NCBI RefSeq assembly: GCF_000622385.1
Contig: NZ_JASD01000008.1
Location: 434,001-498,000 of the forward strand
Direction of reading: 5' to 3'
Origin: Sulfitobacter noctilucicola
GTDB taxonomy: Bacteria > Pseudomonadota > Alphaproteobacteria > Rhodobacterales > Rhodobacteraceae
Length of the DNA: 64,000 bases
Below the pieces are notes generated by a model. It was not told the origin of the DNA. It saw only the letters and a list, made by a program, of their open reading frames with translations, and searched no databases. A program made the translations under genes and the position numbers. Positions 44,345-51,939 of the stretch are shown in pieces. Numbering within the stretch: position 1 is the first letter of the stretch; every line of letters starts with the position of its first letter.

Positions 44345-45523
44345 TCAGTAGGTTTCCACATGATAACGTCCATCCTCTCGCATAGTATCGCGCAAGGCAG
44401 TCCATTGCTCTCCGATGCTTTCAGCGATGGATGTCATGGCTTTCTCTACACCCTCTTCCATCCCGCGCAGACCGCAAATGTAGATATGCGTCTTTTCATC
44501 CTGCAAAAGCGCAGCAATGACATCCTCCTCGGCGATCATCCGGTCCTGCACGTATTCCTTTTCGCTGTCCGGCATCCGGCTGAAGACAAGGTGCTGTTTC
44601 AGTAGCGTTTCAGGCACTTTTTTGAGCGGTCCGAAATAGGGCAGGCTGTCAGGGGTACGTGCGCCAAAGAACATCGTCATTCCGCCTGTCGCGCCGCTAC
44701 GCTGGCGTTGCATGGTAAAGGCCCGCATCGGCGCAGAACCTGTGCCGGTGCAGATCAACAGAAGATGCGCATCAGAGGTCGACGGCATGAGGAAGGTCGC
44801 ACCAAAGGGACCAGTCACATCGACGCTCGCACCCTGCTCCAGATCACACAGGAAATTCGAGGCGAGCCCGTTCTCCTCTCGCTTAACCGTCAGCGAGATA
44901 TTGTGATAACCAGCGCGTTCGCCATCCCGCGGGCTTGAAACAGAATAAAGCCGCGGCAGATGCGCGTTGCCATCGGCATCGGTGCCGGGCGGGATGATGC
45001 CAACCGATTGCCCTTCAAGCACAGGAAACGGCAGCGCGCCGGGGTCCAGAATGATATGACGGACATCATGATCGGGGTCTTTGGTCAGCGGATAGTTCCC
45101 CTGCACCGTCATCTTGGCCGGTTTACCAAGATTGTACATATTCACCACTGGCTTGGCTGCCGAGACAGGTGCCTTGGCCTTGCCTCCGGCGCCCTTGTGC
45201 GCCTCGGCCAACAGGACCGCAACCGGATCGGCGACTTCTTCATCATCATTTGCGGGAGCGGCCTCAATGTCTTCCTGCTCGGGCAGCTCGTCCATCTCGT
45301 ACTGCTGCTCTAGTGTGTAGGGCTCCATCACCACGCGCCATTCATCGATCGACCCTGTGGGACAGACAGGAATACAATCCATGCAGAAATTACACACATC
45401 CGCATTCACCACGACGTTGTTGTCGTCATGCTCGATCGCGCCGATGGGGCAGGTGTTTTCGCACGTATAGCAGCGGATACAAATCTCGGGGTCGATCAGG
45501 TGCTGTTTGACAGGTTTGTTCAT
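44345..45523 (-). CDS. boxA: benzoyl-CoA 2,3-epoxidase, reductase component BoxA
   Basis: BoxA passes electrons from NADPH to BoxB. The 392-residue protein has two [4Fe-4S] motifs at the N-terminus (C15, C18, C21, C25 and C44, C47, C50, C54). After an acidic linker comes a ferredoxin-NADP reductase module with the FAD motif RLYSVSSPRDGE and nucleotide motif CTGTGSAPMRAF, ending ...GRYHVETY. Its ATG overlaps the stop of the 56-residue gene upstream by three bases. Confidence 0.96.
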   Translation of the reverse strand: MNKPVKQHLIDPEICIRCYTCENTCPIGAIEHDDNNVVVNADVCNFCMDCIPVCPTGSIDEWRVVMEPYTLEQQYEMDELPEQEDIEAAPANDDEEVADPVAVLLAEAHKGAGGKAKAPVSAAKPVVNMYNLGKPAKMTVQGNYPLTKDPDHDVRHIILDPGALPFPVLEGQSVGIIPPGTDADGNAHLPRLYSVSSPRDGERAGYHNISLTVKREENGLASNFLCDLEQGASVDVTGPFGATFLMPSTSDAHLLLICTGTGSAPMRAFTMQRQRSGATGGMTMFFGARTPDSLPYFGPLKKVPETLLKQHLVFSRMPDSEKEYVQDRMIAEEDVIAALLQDEKTHIYICGLRGMEEGVEKAMTSIAESIGEQWTALRDTMREDGRYHVETY

Positions 45524-45690
45524 GCGTGGCGGTCTTTCAGGATAAGGTCCGGGACCATTATTGCATCAAACAACGCCTGACAGATACCCTGACATCCGGC
45601 GCAGCCGACACAGGGGCCTTGCAAACTTTCCAGATCACGGGCCAGAGCCTGCGTGCGGGGGGCATGTCCAATGGTGCGTTCTGCTTGCAT
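45520..45690 (-). CDS. 56-residue Cys-rich protein with one ferredoxin-like motif, coupled to boxA
   Basis: An ATG at 45690 with GGAG eight bases upstream opens a 56-codon frame whose TGA overlaps the boxA ATG. The peptide has a helical N-terminus (APRTQALARDLESLQG), then C27-x2-C30-x2-C33-x3-C37 (CVGCAGCQGIC) and a short hydrophobic tail (LFDAIMVPDLIL). The spacing equals that of each [4Fe-4S] half-motif in BoxA, though the Pro after the last Cys is absent. It lies 68 bp after boxB. It may bind one Fe-S cluster and serve BoxA/BoxB, or help load clusters. I know no function for it. Confidence 0.8.
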   Translation of the reverse strand: MQAERTIGHAPRTQALARDLESLQGPCVGCAGCQGICQALFDAIMVPDLILKDRHA

Positions 45691-45758
45691 GTCTGATCTC
45701 CGTCTCTAAGGGCAGGAAAAGCGTTGCCCCACCCGTTTTCACGGATAGGGCAATATCG

Positions 45759-47210
45759 TTATGCCATATGCAACTTCACATACTCAAAATCGCCCGGCTT
45801 GTTGTCGATGCCCACCTTGGGCGCTGCAATCCACGAGGCATATTTTCCCGGTTCGTAGCACGGTACCATCAACGACTGGATATAATCGCCATCAGCTTTG
45901 GTCGGCAGCCATTCATCCTGCCGTTTGTGCCATTCGTCAGCCGACATGATATTGCCATCGGGGTCTACTGCAACGGTGCTGAACACACCAATCTGGCGGT
46001 GGAAGCCCTCGTGCGGCAGCTTGAGTTCGAACTCGACACCAGACTTGGCGATCTGCTTGTTCCAGCGGCCCACGCCACCAGCTGCATCACGGACATAGTC
46101 GTCGCGCAGACGCATGTTAATGGCAGTCAATGCCGGTACGTCTTCGGTCACGATTTTGCCGTCCTTGATCGACGTCACCGCATAGGTGTCATCCTTAAGC
46201 TGATGATCGTCGTCAATCCGCTGCTCCATATAGCGGCCCTTGATTCCGTAGTTGAAAGCATTGGCCGCATTGGTCGATACTTCCTGCCCGAACAGATCAA
46301 GCGACAGCGTGTAGTGCAGGTTCAGCTTTTTCTGGATGGTAGGCAGGTCGATGACACCCAGATCGCGGATCTTGTTGATGTCATATGGGTCTGTAATGCC
46401 GTGCTTGGTCATCGCCTCAAGCGTGGCCTGAATGGTGCGGCCCACGCCGGTTTCACCAACAAACATGTGGTGCGCTTCTTCAGTCAGCATGAAGCGGCAG
46501 GTGCGCGACAGCGGGTCAAAGCCCGACTGCGCAAGGCTTTCCAGCTGCATCTTTCCATCGCGGTCGGTGAAATAGGTAAACATGAAGAATGACAGCCAAT
46601 CAGGCGTTTCCTCATTGAAGGCACCCAACATGCGCGGCGCGTCTTCGTCGCCTGAGGAGCGGACCAACAGATCGTTCGCTTCTTCACGGCCATCGCGGCC
46701 AAAGTATTTTTGCAGCAGATAAACCATCGCCCAAAGGTGGCGACCTTCCTCGACGTTTACCTGAAACAGGTTACGCATGTCGTAGAGTGACGGCGCGGTG
46801 AGGCCAAGGAACCGCTGCTGCTCGACCGACCCTGGCTCTGTATCGCCCTGAATAACGATCAAACGCTTGAGCATGTTGCGGTATTCGCCCGGCACTTCCT
46901 GCCACGCAGGTTCGCCCAAGTGTTCGCCCATCGGAATTTTGCGGTCTTCGACGGCAGGTGCCAGCAGAACACCCCAACGGTATTCGGGCATTTTCACATA
47001 ATCGAATTTCGCCCAGCCTTTTGGATCCACGCTGACAGCGGTGCGCAGATAGACCATGGATTCCTGAAAGTTCTGCGGGATCAGGTCATTCCACCAGTTG
47101 ATATAACCGGGGTGCCATTTTTCCAGCGCTTTCAACACCTTCTTGTCTTCGGACAAGCCCACGTTATTCGGGATTTGCGTATCGTAGCTTACATTGATCA
47201 GATCAAGCAT
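45759..47210 (-). CDS. boxB: benzoyl-CoA 2,3-epoxidase, di-iron oxygenase component BoxB
   Basis: BoxB adds one oxygen atom to benzoyl-CoA to give 2,3-epoxybenzoyl-CoA. The start at 47210 (AGGAGG upstream) gives 483 residues. The di-iron ligands known in Azoarcus BoxB (E120, E150, H153, D211, E240, H243) map at a constant offset of five: E125, E155, H158, D216, E245, H248. The two carboxylate motifs read NVEEGRHLW and LTEEAHHMF. It lies between boxC and the 56-residue gene. Confidence 0.97.
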   Translation of the reverse strand: MLDLINVSYDTQIPNNVGLSEDKKVLKALEKWHPGYINWWNDLIPQNFQESMVYLRTAVSVDPKGWAKFDYVKMPEYRWGVLLAPAVEDRKIPMGEHLGEPAWQEVPGEYRNMLKRLIVIQGDTEPGSVEQQRFLGLTAPSLYDMRNLFQVNVEEGRHLWAMVYLLQKYFGRDGREEANDLLVRSSGDEDAPRMLGAFNEETPDWLSFFMFTYFTDRDGKMQLESLAQSGFDPLSRTCRFMLTEEAHHMFVGETGVGRTIQATLEAMTKHGITDPYDINKIRDLGVIDLPTIQKKLNLHYTLSLDLFGQEVSTNAANAFNYGIKGRYMEQRIDDDHQLKDDTYAVTSIKDGKIVTEDVPALTAINMRLRDDYVRDAAGGVGRWNKQIAKSGVEFELKLPHEGFHRQIGVFSTVAVDPDGNIMSADEWHKRQDEWLPTKADGDYIQSLMVPCYEPGKYASWIAAPKVGIDNKPGDFEYVKLHMA

Positions 47211-47231
47211 TGGTTTCCTCCTCTTGGGGGT

Positions 47232-47277
47232 CAAATTCTTTCGAAGAATTTGGGCCGGATTTTTTCAAAAAAATCCG
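47232..47277 (-). repeat. two hairpins in the boxC-boxB intercistronic gap
   Basis: The 73-bp gap between boxC and boxB holds two near-perfect stems. CAAATTCTT/AAGAATTTG (47232-47252) has a 3-base loop, and CGGATTTTTT/AAAAAATCCG (47256-47277) has a 2-base loop. The boxB ribosome-binding site follows. They may set mRNA stability or partial termination, giving boxC and boxB different expression. Confidence 0.65.
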
Positions 47278-47283
47278 CGCCCG

Positions 47284-48942
47284 TTAAACACGTTCCATGT
47301 TGTATTTACCGCGTACGCCTGTGCCGTAGCGTTGCAGCGCACCTTCTTCGCCAACCGCGTTCGGGCGTTGGAAAATCCAGTTCTGCCATGCGGTCAGGCG
47401 CCCAAAAATGCGGGTCTCCATCGTTTCTGGTCCGGCAAAGCGCAGGTTGGCTTCCATCCCGGTCATCGCATCAGGGCTAAAGCTTGCGCGTTCCTCCATG
47501 AACAGACGCACTTCGTCTTCCCAATCAATGTCATCATAGGCGTAAGTGACCAGACCCATCTCGTCAGCGGCATCGGCTTCGAGCGGCTCACCAATGGAGG
47601 ATTTCAGTTTTTCCACCTGCTCCGGCGTGCCAAGGAAACGGGTTTCCAGACGGGTGAGGTCATTGCTCATGGGATAGGTGCCGAAGTTGCCGTCGGTCAT
47701 CGTCACGGTCGCCAGATGACGATTATCGCCGTCAAACTCCTCAAGCATCATGTAGCTGCGGTCGACCGCCCAAAGCAGTTCGGCCAGTGGTCCGGCAAAG
47801 CATGAGCCGTGCTCAACAATCGCAACCAGCGAGCGCGAAGTCATATCAATGCGTTTCAGCAAGCGCTTCCAGTATTGCAGCACTTCATTGGCCAGCCAGT
47901 GGTCTTTGTTGGCAAGCAACAGAGCCTCATGCGCGACCAGTAATTCAGGATCACCCTGCGTCTGGAATTCGATCAGCCCCATCTCTTTTTCATTGTTGCG
48001 CAGGTGCAGGATCGCATCGTCCAGTTCACGCGCACAGCGCAGCATCCATGCGTCGGCACCTTCTGCCGTAAAGGCATTCATATCTGCAGGGGCAGCCGCG
48101 TCCGGCCCTTTGATCGTGATGGTTGCGCGCATTTCCTTACGGTGGAATGCGACCTCTACCGTGGAGTAGGTCACGCCATTCTCGGAAAAACTGCGGCTGA
48201 TAGGCGTCAGATCGATGCCTTTCTCCACATCAGCCTTGGCAGAGCTTGCCGCCAGTTCCTGCGCCCGCTCCGCAACTTTCTCGTCAAACGAAGAATTCGG
48301 GAAGACTTCATCGACCAATCTCCAGTCCCGCGCGCGCTTGCCCTTCACGCCCTCTTCAATGGAGCAGAATACATCTGCCAGATCACGGCGCACTTTGCGT
48401 TTATCCGTGACGCGGGTCAGCCCCCCGGTACCGGGCAAAACGGCAAGCAGCGGCACCTCCGGCAGCGCGACCGATGACGTCGAATCATCCGTCAGCATCA
48501 GGTGGTTGCACGCCAGTGCCAGTTCGTACCCGCCACCTGCACAGGCCCCCTTGATCGCGCAGATATAATTCTGTCCGCTGTCTGCCAATGCCGCTTCGTA
48601 GGTGTTGCGCGTCTCGTTCGTGAACTTACAAAAGTTGACCTTGTGGCTGTGAGCAGCGCCACCCAGCATGCGGATATTCGCACCTGCACAAAAGACCTTA
48701 TCCTTGGCCGAGCGCATGACAACGACCTTCACTTCAGGGTGTTCGAACCGCATTCGCTGCACAACATCGGCCAGCTCGATATCAACACCAAGGTCATAGC
48801 TGTTAAGCTTGAGTTCGTACCCATCAAACAACCCGCCCTTTTCATCGACATCCATGGAAAGCCACGCAATCGGGCCGTCATATTCGATTTTCCAATGACG
48901 GTACTTGGATGGATCGGTCTGAAAGTCGATCACTTTTGTCAT
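47284..48942 (-). CDS. boxC: 2,3-epoxybenzoyl-CoA dihydrolase (benzoyl-CoA-dihydrodiol lyase) BoxC
   Basis: BoxC opens the epoxide ring with two waters, releasing formate and 3,4-dehydroadipyl-CoA semialdehyde. The start at 48942 (GGAGG upstream) gives 552 residues. It is a double-length crotonase: the first half shows CAGANIRMLGGAAHSHKVNFCKF and AIKGACAGGGYELALACNHLML with PEVPLLAVLPGTGGLTRV. The second half is a degenerate crotonase-like domain (VEHGSCFAGPLAELLWAVDRSYM). It is the first box gene of this segment. Confidence 0.96.
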   Translation of the reverse strand: MTKVIDFQTDPSKYRHWKIEYDGPIAWLSMDVDEKGGLFDGYELKLNSYDLGVDIELADVVQRMRFEHPEVKVVVMRSAKDKVFCAGANIRMLGGAAHSHKVNFCKFTNETRNTYEAALADSGQNYICAIKGACAGGGYELALACNHLMLTDDSTSSVALPEVPLLAVLPGTGGLTRVTDKRKVRRDLADVFCSIEEGVKGKRARDWRLVDEVFPNSSFDEKVAERAQELAASSAKADVEKGIDLTPISRSFSENGVTYSTVEVAFHRKEMRATITIKGPDAAAPADMNAFTAEGADAWMLRCARELDDAILHLRNNEKEMGLIEFQTQGDPELLVAHEALLLANKDHWLANEVLQYWKRLLKRIDMTSRSLVAIVEHGSCFAGPLAELLWAVDRSYMMLEEFDGDNRHLATVTMTDGNFGTYPMSNDLTRLETRFLGTPEQVEKLKSSIGEPLEADAADEMGLVTYAYDDIDWEDEVRLFMEERASFSPDAMTGMEANLRFAGPETMETRIFGRLTAWQNWIFQRPNAVGEEGALQRYGTGVRGKYNMERV

Positions 48943-48971
48943 GGAGGAGCCCTCTGCGTTATTCGATTGAG

Positions 48972-49044
48972 TTGTACTATATTTCACCAAGCGCGGTTTG
49001 ATTTGCAACGGAGACGTCCAATAACTCACATTATTTGTACTATA
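48972..49044 (-). promoter_or_regulatory. boxC upstream region with a 10-bp direct repeat
   Basis: TTGTACTATA occurs at 48972-48981 and again at 49035-49044 (TATAGTACAA on the coding strand), 63 bp apart, which is six helical turns. The copies flank the presumed boxC promoter between DUF309 and boxC. They may be tandem operators on one DNA face. Each also contains TATAGT, so one could be a -10 element. Confidence 0.55.
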
Positions 49045-49048
49045 ATGC

Positions 49049-49501
49049 CTAAATTGCTTGGCCCAGCTCCCGTCGCACTGCGTTAAGCCAGCCTCGCACC
49101 TCTTCGGTCGCAAGACCGAGAATCGGCTGCGGCGGCATGCAGCGCTGCAAATGCTCATCGACCATAACACAGAGCCTGCGTGCGGCATCGGGTCGGCCCA
49201 TCAGAATTTTGAGGCGGGCGTTGGCGAGTTGAATGAGCGACTGCACCATTTCGCGCTCAACACTCGCGGGCGGCGTTTGCATCCAGACGGCTTCAAGAAC
49301 TTCGTGGCATTCCCAGAAGTAGCCGCCTTTCAGATATAAAAGTCCTGTCTTGAACGCATCTGTCTGATGCAGGTCTTCTACCTTAGTATCGGGCGTCACG
49401 CTGTCCTTGATCGCATCAAACCAGTTTTCTGGATGGCGCGGGGTCTGGCCCGGGATATAGACATGCGGCGGCAAGCGGCCGCCGCTGTCGGGATCAATCA
49501 A
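49049..49501 (-). CDS. DUF309 family protein
   Basis: The 150-residue all-helical protein has the family signature TGLLYLKGGYFWECHEVLEAVWMQTP followed by VQSLIQLANARLKILMGRPDAARRL. The conserved FWECHE cluster suggests a metal or ligand site. No function is established for DUF309. It overlaps the alpha/beta hydrolase gene by eight bases, and so belongs to the box region transcript. Confidence 0.87.
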   Translation of the reverse strand: MIDPDSGGRLPPHVYIPGQTPRHPENWFDAIKDSVTPDTKVEDLHQTDAFKTGLLYLKGGYFWECHEVLEAVWMQTPPASVEREMVQSLIQLANARLKILMGRPDAARRLCVMVDEHLQRCMPPQPILGLATEEVRGWLNAVRRELGQAI

Positions 49502-50318
49502 GAGAAACGACTTCTTGCTCCAACCGGCGCAATCTTGTGCAGAACTCGGTCACACCCGCCAACGTCTCGGCCTCGCGCTCCAGATGAGGTGCGTGGCCAC
49601 AATCTGGCAGGATCAGTGTCTCAACGGGCGAGTAGATGCGGGCCTCAATCTCTGAAATCTGCGCGAGCGTACCATACGCATCATCACGACCCTGTATCGC
49701 CAGCACCGGGATACGCCAATGATCAATCGCATCGGCAACATTCCAACTGGTGAACGCCGGATCGGTCCAGACATCGTGCCAGCCATAAAAGGCAACATCG
49801 ACGTGGTTGTGGTATTTCTCAAGTCGCGGTTTCAGGTCACCGTCACTATAGGCCTCCCCCGCCTCCTTAATCGCTGCCAAACCGCCCGGCTCGGTAAAGA
49901 AATGCGGTGCGATAAGGATCAACCCGCGTACCCGCATGTCTGCGACAGAACCGGCATAGATAGCAGCAATGGTGGCACCATCGGAGTGGCCAAGCAGTAT
50001 TGTCTGTTGAATGCCGGCGGCATCCAACACCGGACCAAGGTTCTCAATCGCCTCACGTGTCATGTAGTCGAGCGGACGTGGCAGCGAGACTGGATCAGAC
50101 CCGCCGTACCCTGCACGTGAATAGGCGAACACGCCAAAACCCGTTGTCTCCGCCAACGCTCTGGGGAAACCCTTCCACTGCCCAACAGAACCGAGCCCTT
50201 CGTGCAGAAGCACCAGTGTCGGAGCAGTGTCGGGAGATGCACCCCAACAGGCATATTCAATCTCTACGTCGCCTGCGCGCAAAGTGCTTTCTGGGGTATC
50301 GGTCCATTGGATGGTCAT
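49494..50318 (-). CDS. alpha/beta hydrolase of the benzoate cluster
   Basis: From ATG 50318 it has 274 residues. The nucleophile elbow LLGHSDGAT places Ser112. The oxyanion segment is LLHEGLGSVGQW, and the acid and base lie in QGRDDAYG and LPDCGHAPHLE near the C-terminus. It overlaps the benzoate-CoA ligase gene by four bases. Possible roles are hydrolysis of an aromatic ester before activation or rescue of CoA esters; neither is shown by the sequence. Confidence 0.88.
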   Translation of the reverse strand: MTIQWTDTPESTLRAGDVEIEYACWGASPDTAPTLVLLHEGLGSVGQWKGFPRALAETTGFGVFAYSRAGYGGSDPVSLPRPLDYMTREAIENLGPVLDAAGIQQTILLGHSDGATIAAIYAGSVADMRVRGLILIAPHFFTEPGGLAAIKEAGEAYSDGDLKPRLEKYHNHVDVAFYGWHDVWTDPAFTSWNVADAIDHWRIPVLAIQGRDDAYGTLAQISEIEARIYSPVETLILPDCGHAPHLEREAETLAGVTEFCTRLRRLEQEVVSLD

Positions 50319-51856
50319 GAAGTGCCCTCTCTCAGCTTGAACCTCTGGATTTTGCCTGTTGCCGTCTTGGGCAGAGTATCGACAACCTCCGTCCAGCGGG
50401 GGTACTTCCAAAGACCGATTTTGGTTTTCACGTGTTCTTTCAAGTCATCCATCAAATCCTGATCCGCTTCACCCGATTGCAGGACGATAAACGCTTTGGG
50501 CTTTTCCAACCCGTCGGTATCACTATGCGCCACCACCGCCGCCTCAAGAACGCGCGGATGATCCACCAACGCGCTTTCCACCTCGAAAGGCGACAACCAG
50601 ATGCCCGACACTTTGAACATGTCATCAGTACGCCCGCAGTAGACCAATCGCCCGTCAGCGCGCCGTTCATACTTGTCTCCGGTACGGGTCCAGACCCCTT
50701 CGAATGTATGGCGGCTTTTCTCGCGCTGGTTCCAATAGCAACTCGCCGCAGACGCGCCGTTGACCAGCAGCTCGCCGACCTCACCTTCGCCCACATCTTC
50801 GCCCTTTTCGTTGACCAGTCGCAGATCGTAGCCCGGAACAGCGGTGCCGGATGTGCCATAAAGGGTCTCGCCCGCCCGGTTGCTCAGGAAAATATGCAGC
50901 ATCTCGGTCGAGCCGACACCGTCAAGAATTTCGACGCCAACATGTTTTTCCCAACGCGTCCCGACATCATGCGGCAAGGCCTCTCCGGCAGAAATGCAAA
51001 GGCGCAGACGATGATCTGGCATACCGGTCTGATCTATTTGCGCAACCATCGCGGCAAAGAGAGTGGGCACGCCGCAAAACAACGTGGGTTGATGTGCTGC
51101 AATCGTCTCAAGCATATCGACGGGTGTCGGGCGCCCTGCAAAAAGAACCGTCGTTGCGCCAACCGACTGCGGGAACGTCATGGCGTTCCCTAGGCCATAG
51201 GCAAAAAAGAACTTGGCCGCAGACAGAACGACATCATCCTCAGAAATGCCCAAAATCTGCGCCCCATAGGTATCAGATGTCGCTTGCAACGCCGAATGTA
51301 CGTGCGCCACACCTTTTGGCTGCCCCGTTGAACCAGAGGAATAGAGCCAGAAAGCAACTTCATCCGCGCTGACCGCACAAGTATCGGCCTCTGGCGCATC
51401 TTTGACGAATTCATCAAAGCGCGTCGTGCCCTCAATATCCTCCCCTATGACGACGACCTGCCGTATATAGGGATTGTTTGCCACGGCGCCTGATACGACC
51501 TCCCACAGCGGGGCTGACACAAATAGGATTGCCGCGCGACTGTCCCGTAGGATCGCGTCGTAGACGCCGGTCGCCAACAAGGTGTTGAGCGGGATCGGGA
51601 TAACACCGGTTTTGAGCGCACCCCAGAAAATTTGGGGAAATTCGATCTGGTCCAGCACCAAAACAGCCGCACGTTCTTCGGGGCGAATACCGGCCCTTTC
51701 AAGCGCACCTGCTACGCGGGCCGCCCCTTGCATCATGTCGCCGTAGCTGAGCGTCCGCCCGGTTCCGGCTTCAATATACGCGAGCTTGTCAGTCCGCCCT
51801 TCACTGATGTGACGATCTACGAAGTATGTGGCCGCGTTGGCCTCTTGTGTGAGCAT
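50315..51856 (-). CDS. benzoate-CoA ligase
   Basis: It activates benzoate with ATP and CoA to benzoyl-CoA, the first step of the box pathway. The start at 51856 (GGGAGGAG upstream) gives 513 residues. Adenylation motifs are WLYSSGSTGQPKGVAHVHS, GVGSTEMLHIFLSNR, TGDKYERRADGRLVYCGRTDDMFKVSGIWLSP and the catalytic-lysine segment LPKTATGKIQRFKLR. The sequence resembles BadA/BclA-type ligases. Substituted benzoates cannot be excluded as substrates. Confidence 0.92.
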   Translation of the reverse strand: MLTQEANAATYFVDRHISEGRTDKLAYIEAGTGRTLSYGDMMQGAARVAGALERAGIRPEERAAVLVLDQIEFPQIFWGALKTGVIPIPLNTLLATGVYDAILRDSRAAILFVSAPLWEVVSGAVANNPYIRQVVVIGEDIEGTTRFDEFVKDAPEADTCAVSADEVAFWLYSSGSTGQPKGVAHVHSALQATSDTYGAQILGISEDDVVLSAAKFFFAYGLGNAMTFPQSVGATTVLFAGRPTPVDMLETIAAHQPTLFCGVPTLFAAMVAQIDQTGMPDHRLRLCISAGEALPHDVGTRWEKHVGVEILDGVGSTEMLHIFLSNRAGETLYGTSGTAVPGYDLRLVNEKGEDVGEGEVGELLVNGASAASCYWNQREKSRHTFEGVWTRTGDKYERRADGRLVYCGRTDDMFKVSGIWLSPFEVESALVDHPRVLEAAVVAHSDTDGLEKPKAFIVLQSGEADQDLMDDLKEHVKTKIGLWKYPRWTEVVDTLPKTATGKIQRFKLREGTS

Positions 51857-51874
51857 TTGAGCGCTCCTCCCTAA

Positions 51875-51939
51875 TGCAGCATTGTGCATTTCGATCAAAG
51901 CCGCGCAACAATCAGAGGATAGGAGTGCAGTTTAGTGCA
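51875..51939 (-). promoter_or_regulatory. two TGCA-N6-TGCA sites at the benzoate-CoA ligase promoter (candidate BoxR operators)
   Basis: TGCA-N6-TGCA occurs at 51875-51888 and 51926-51939, starts 51 bp apart (about five helical turns), in the gap between the feruloyl-CoA-synthase-like gene and the ligase gene. Two exact copies within 65 bp are very unlikely by chance. TGCA-containing operators are what I recall for the BzdR/BoxR family, so these are probably BoxR sites. Confidence 0.65.

Noticed and set aside
45561..46592. 343-codon frame on the plus strand opposite boxB
   Set aside because: BoxB on the other strand has all six di-iron ligands; the plus-strand product matches no family and has no ribosome-binding site.
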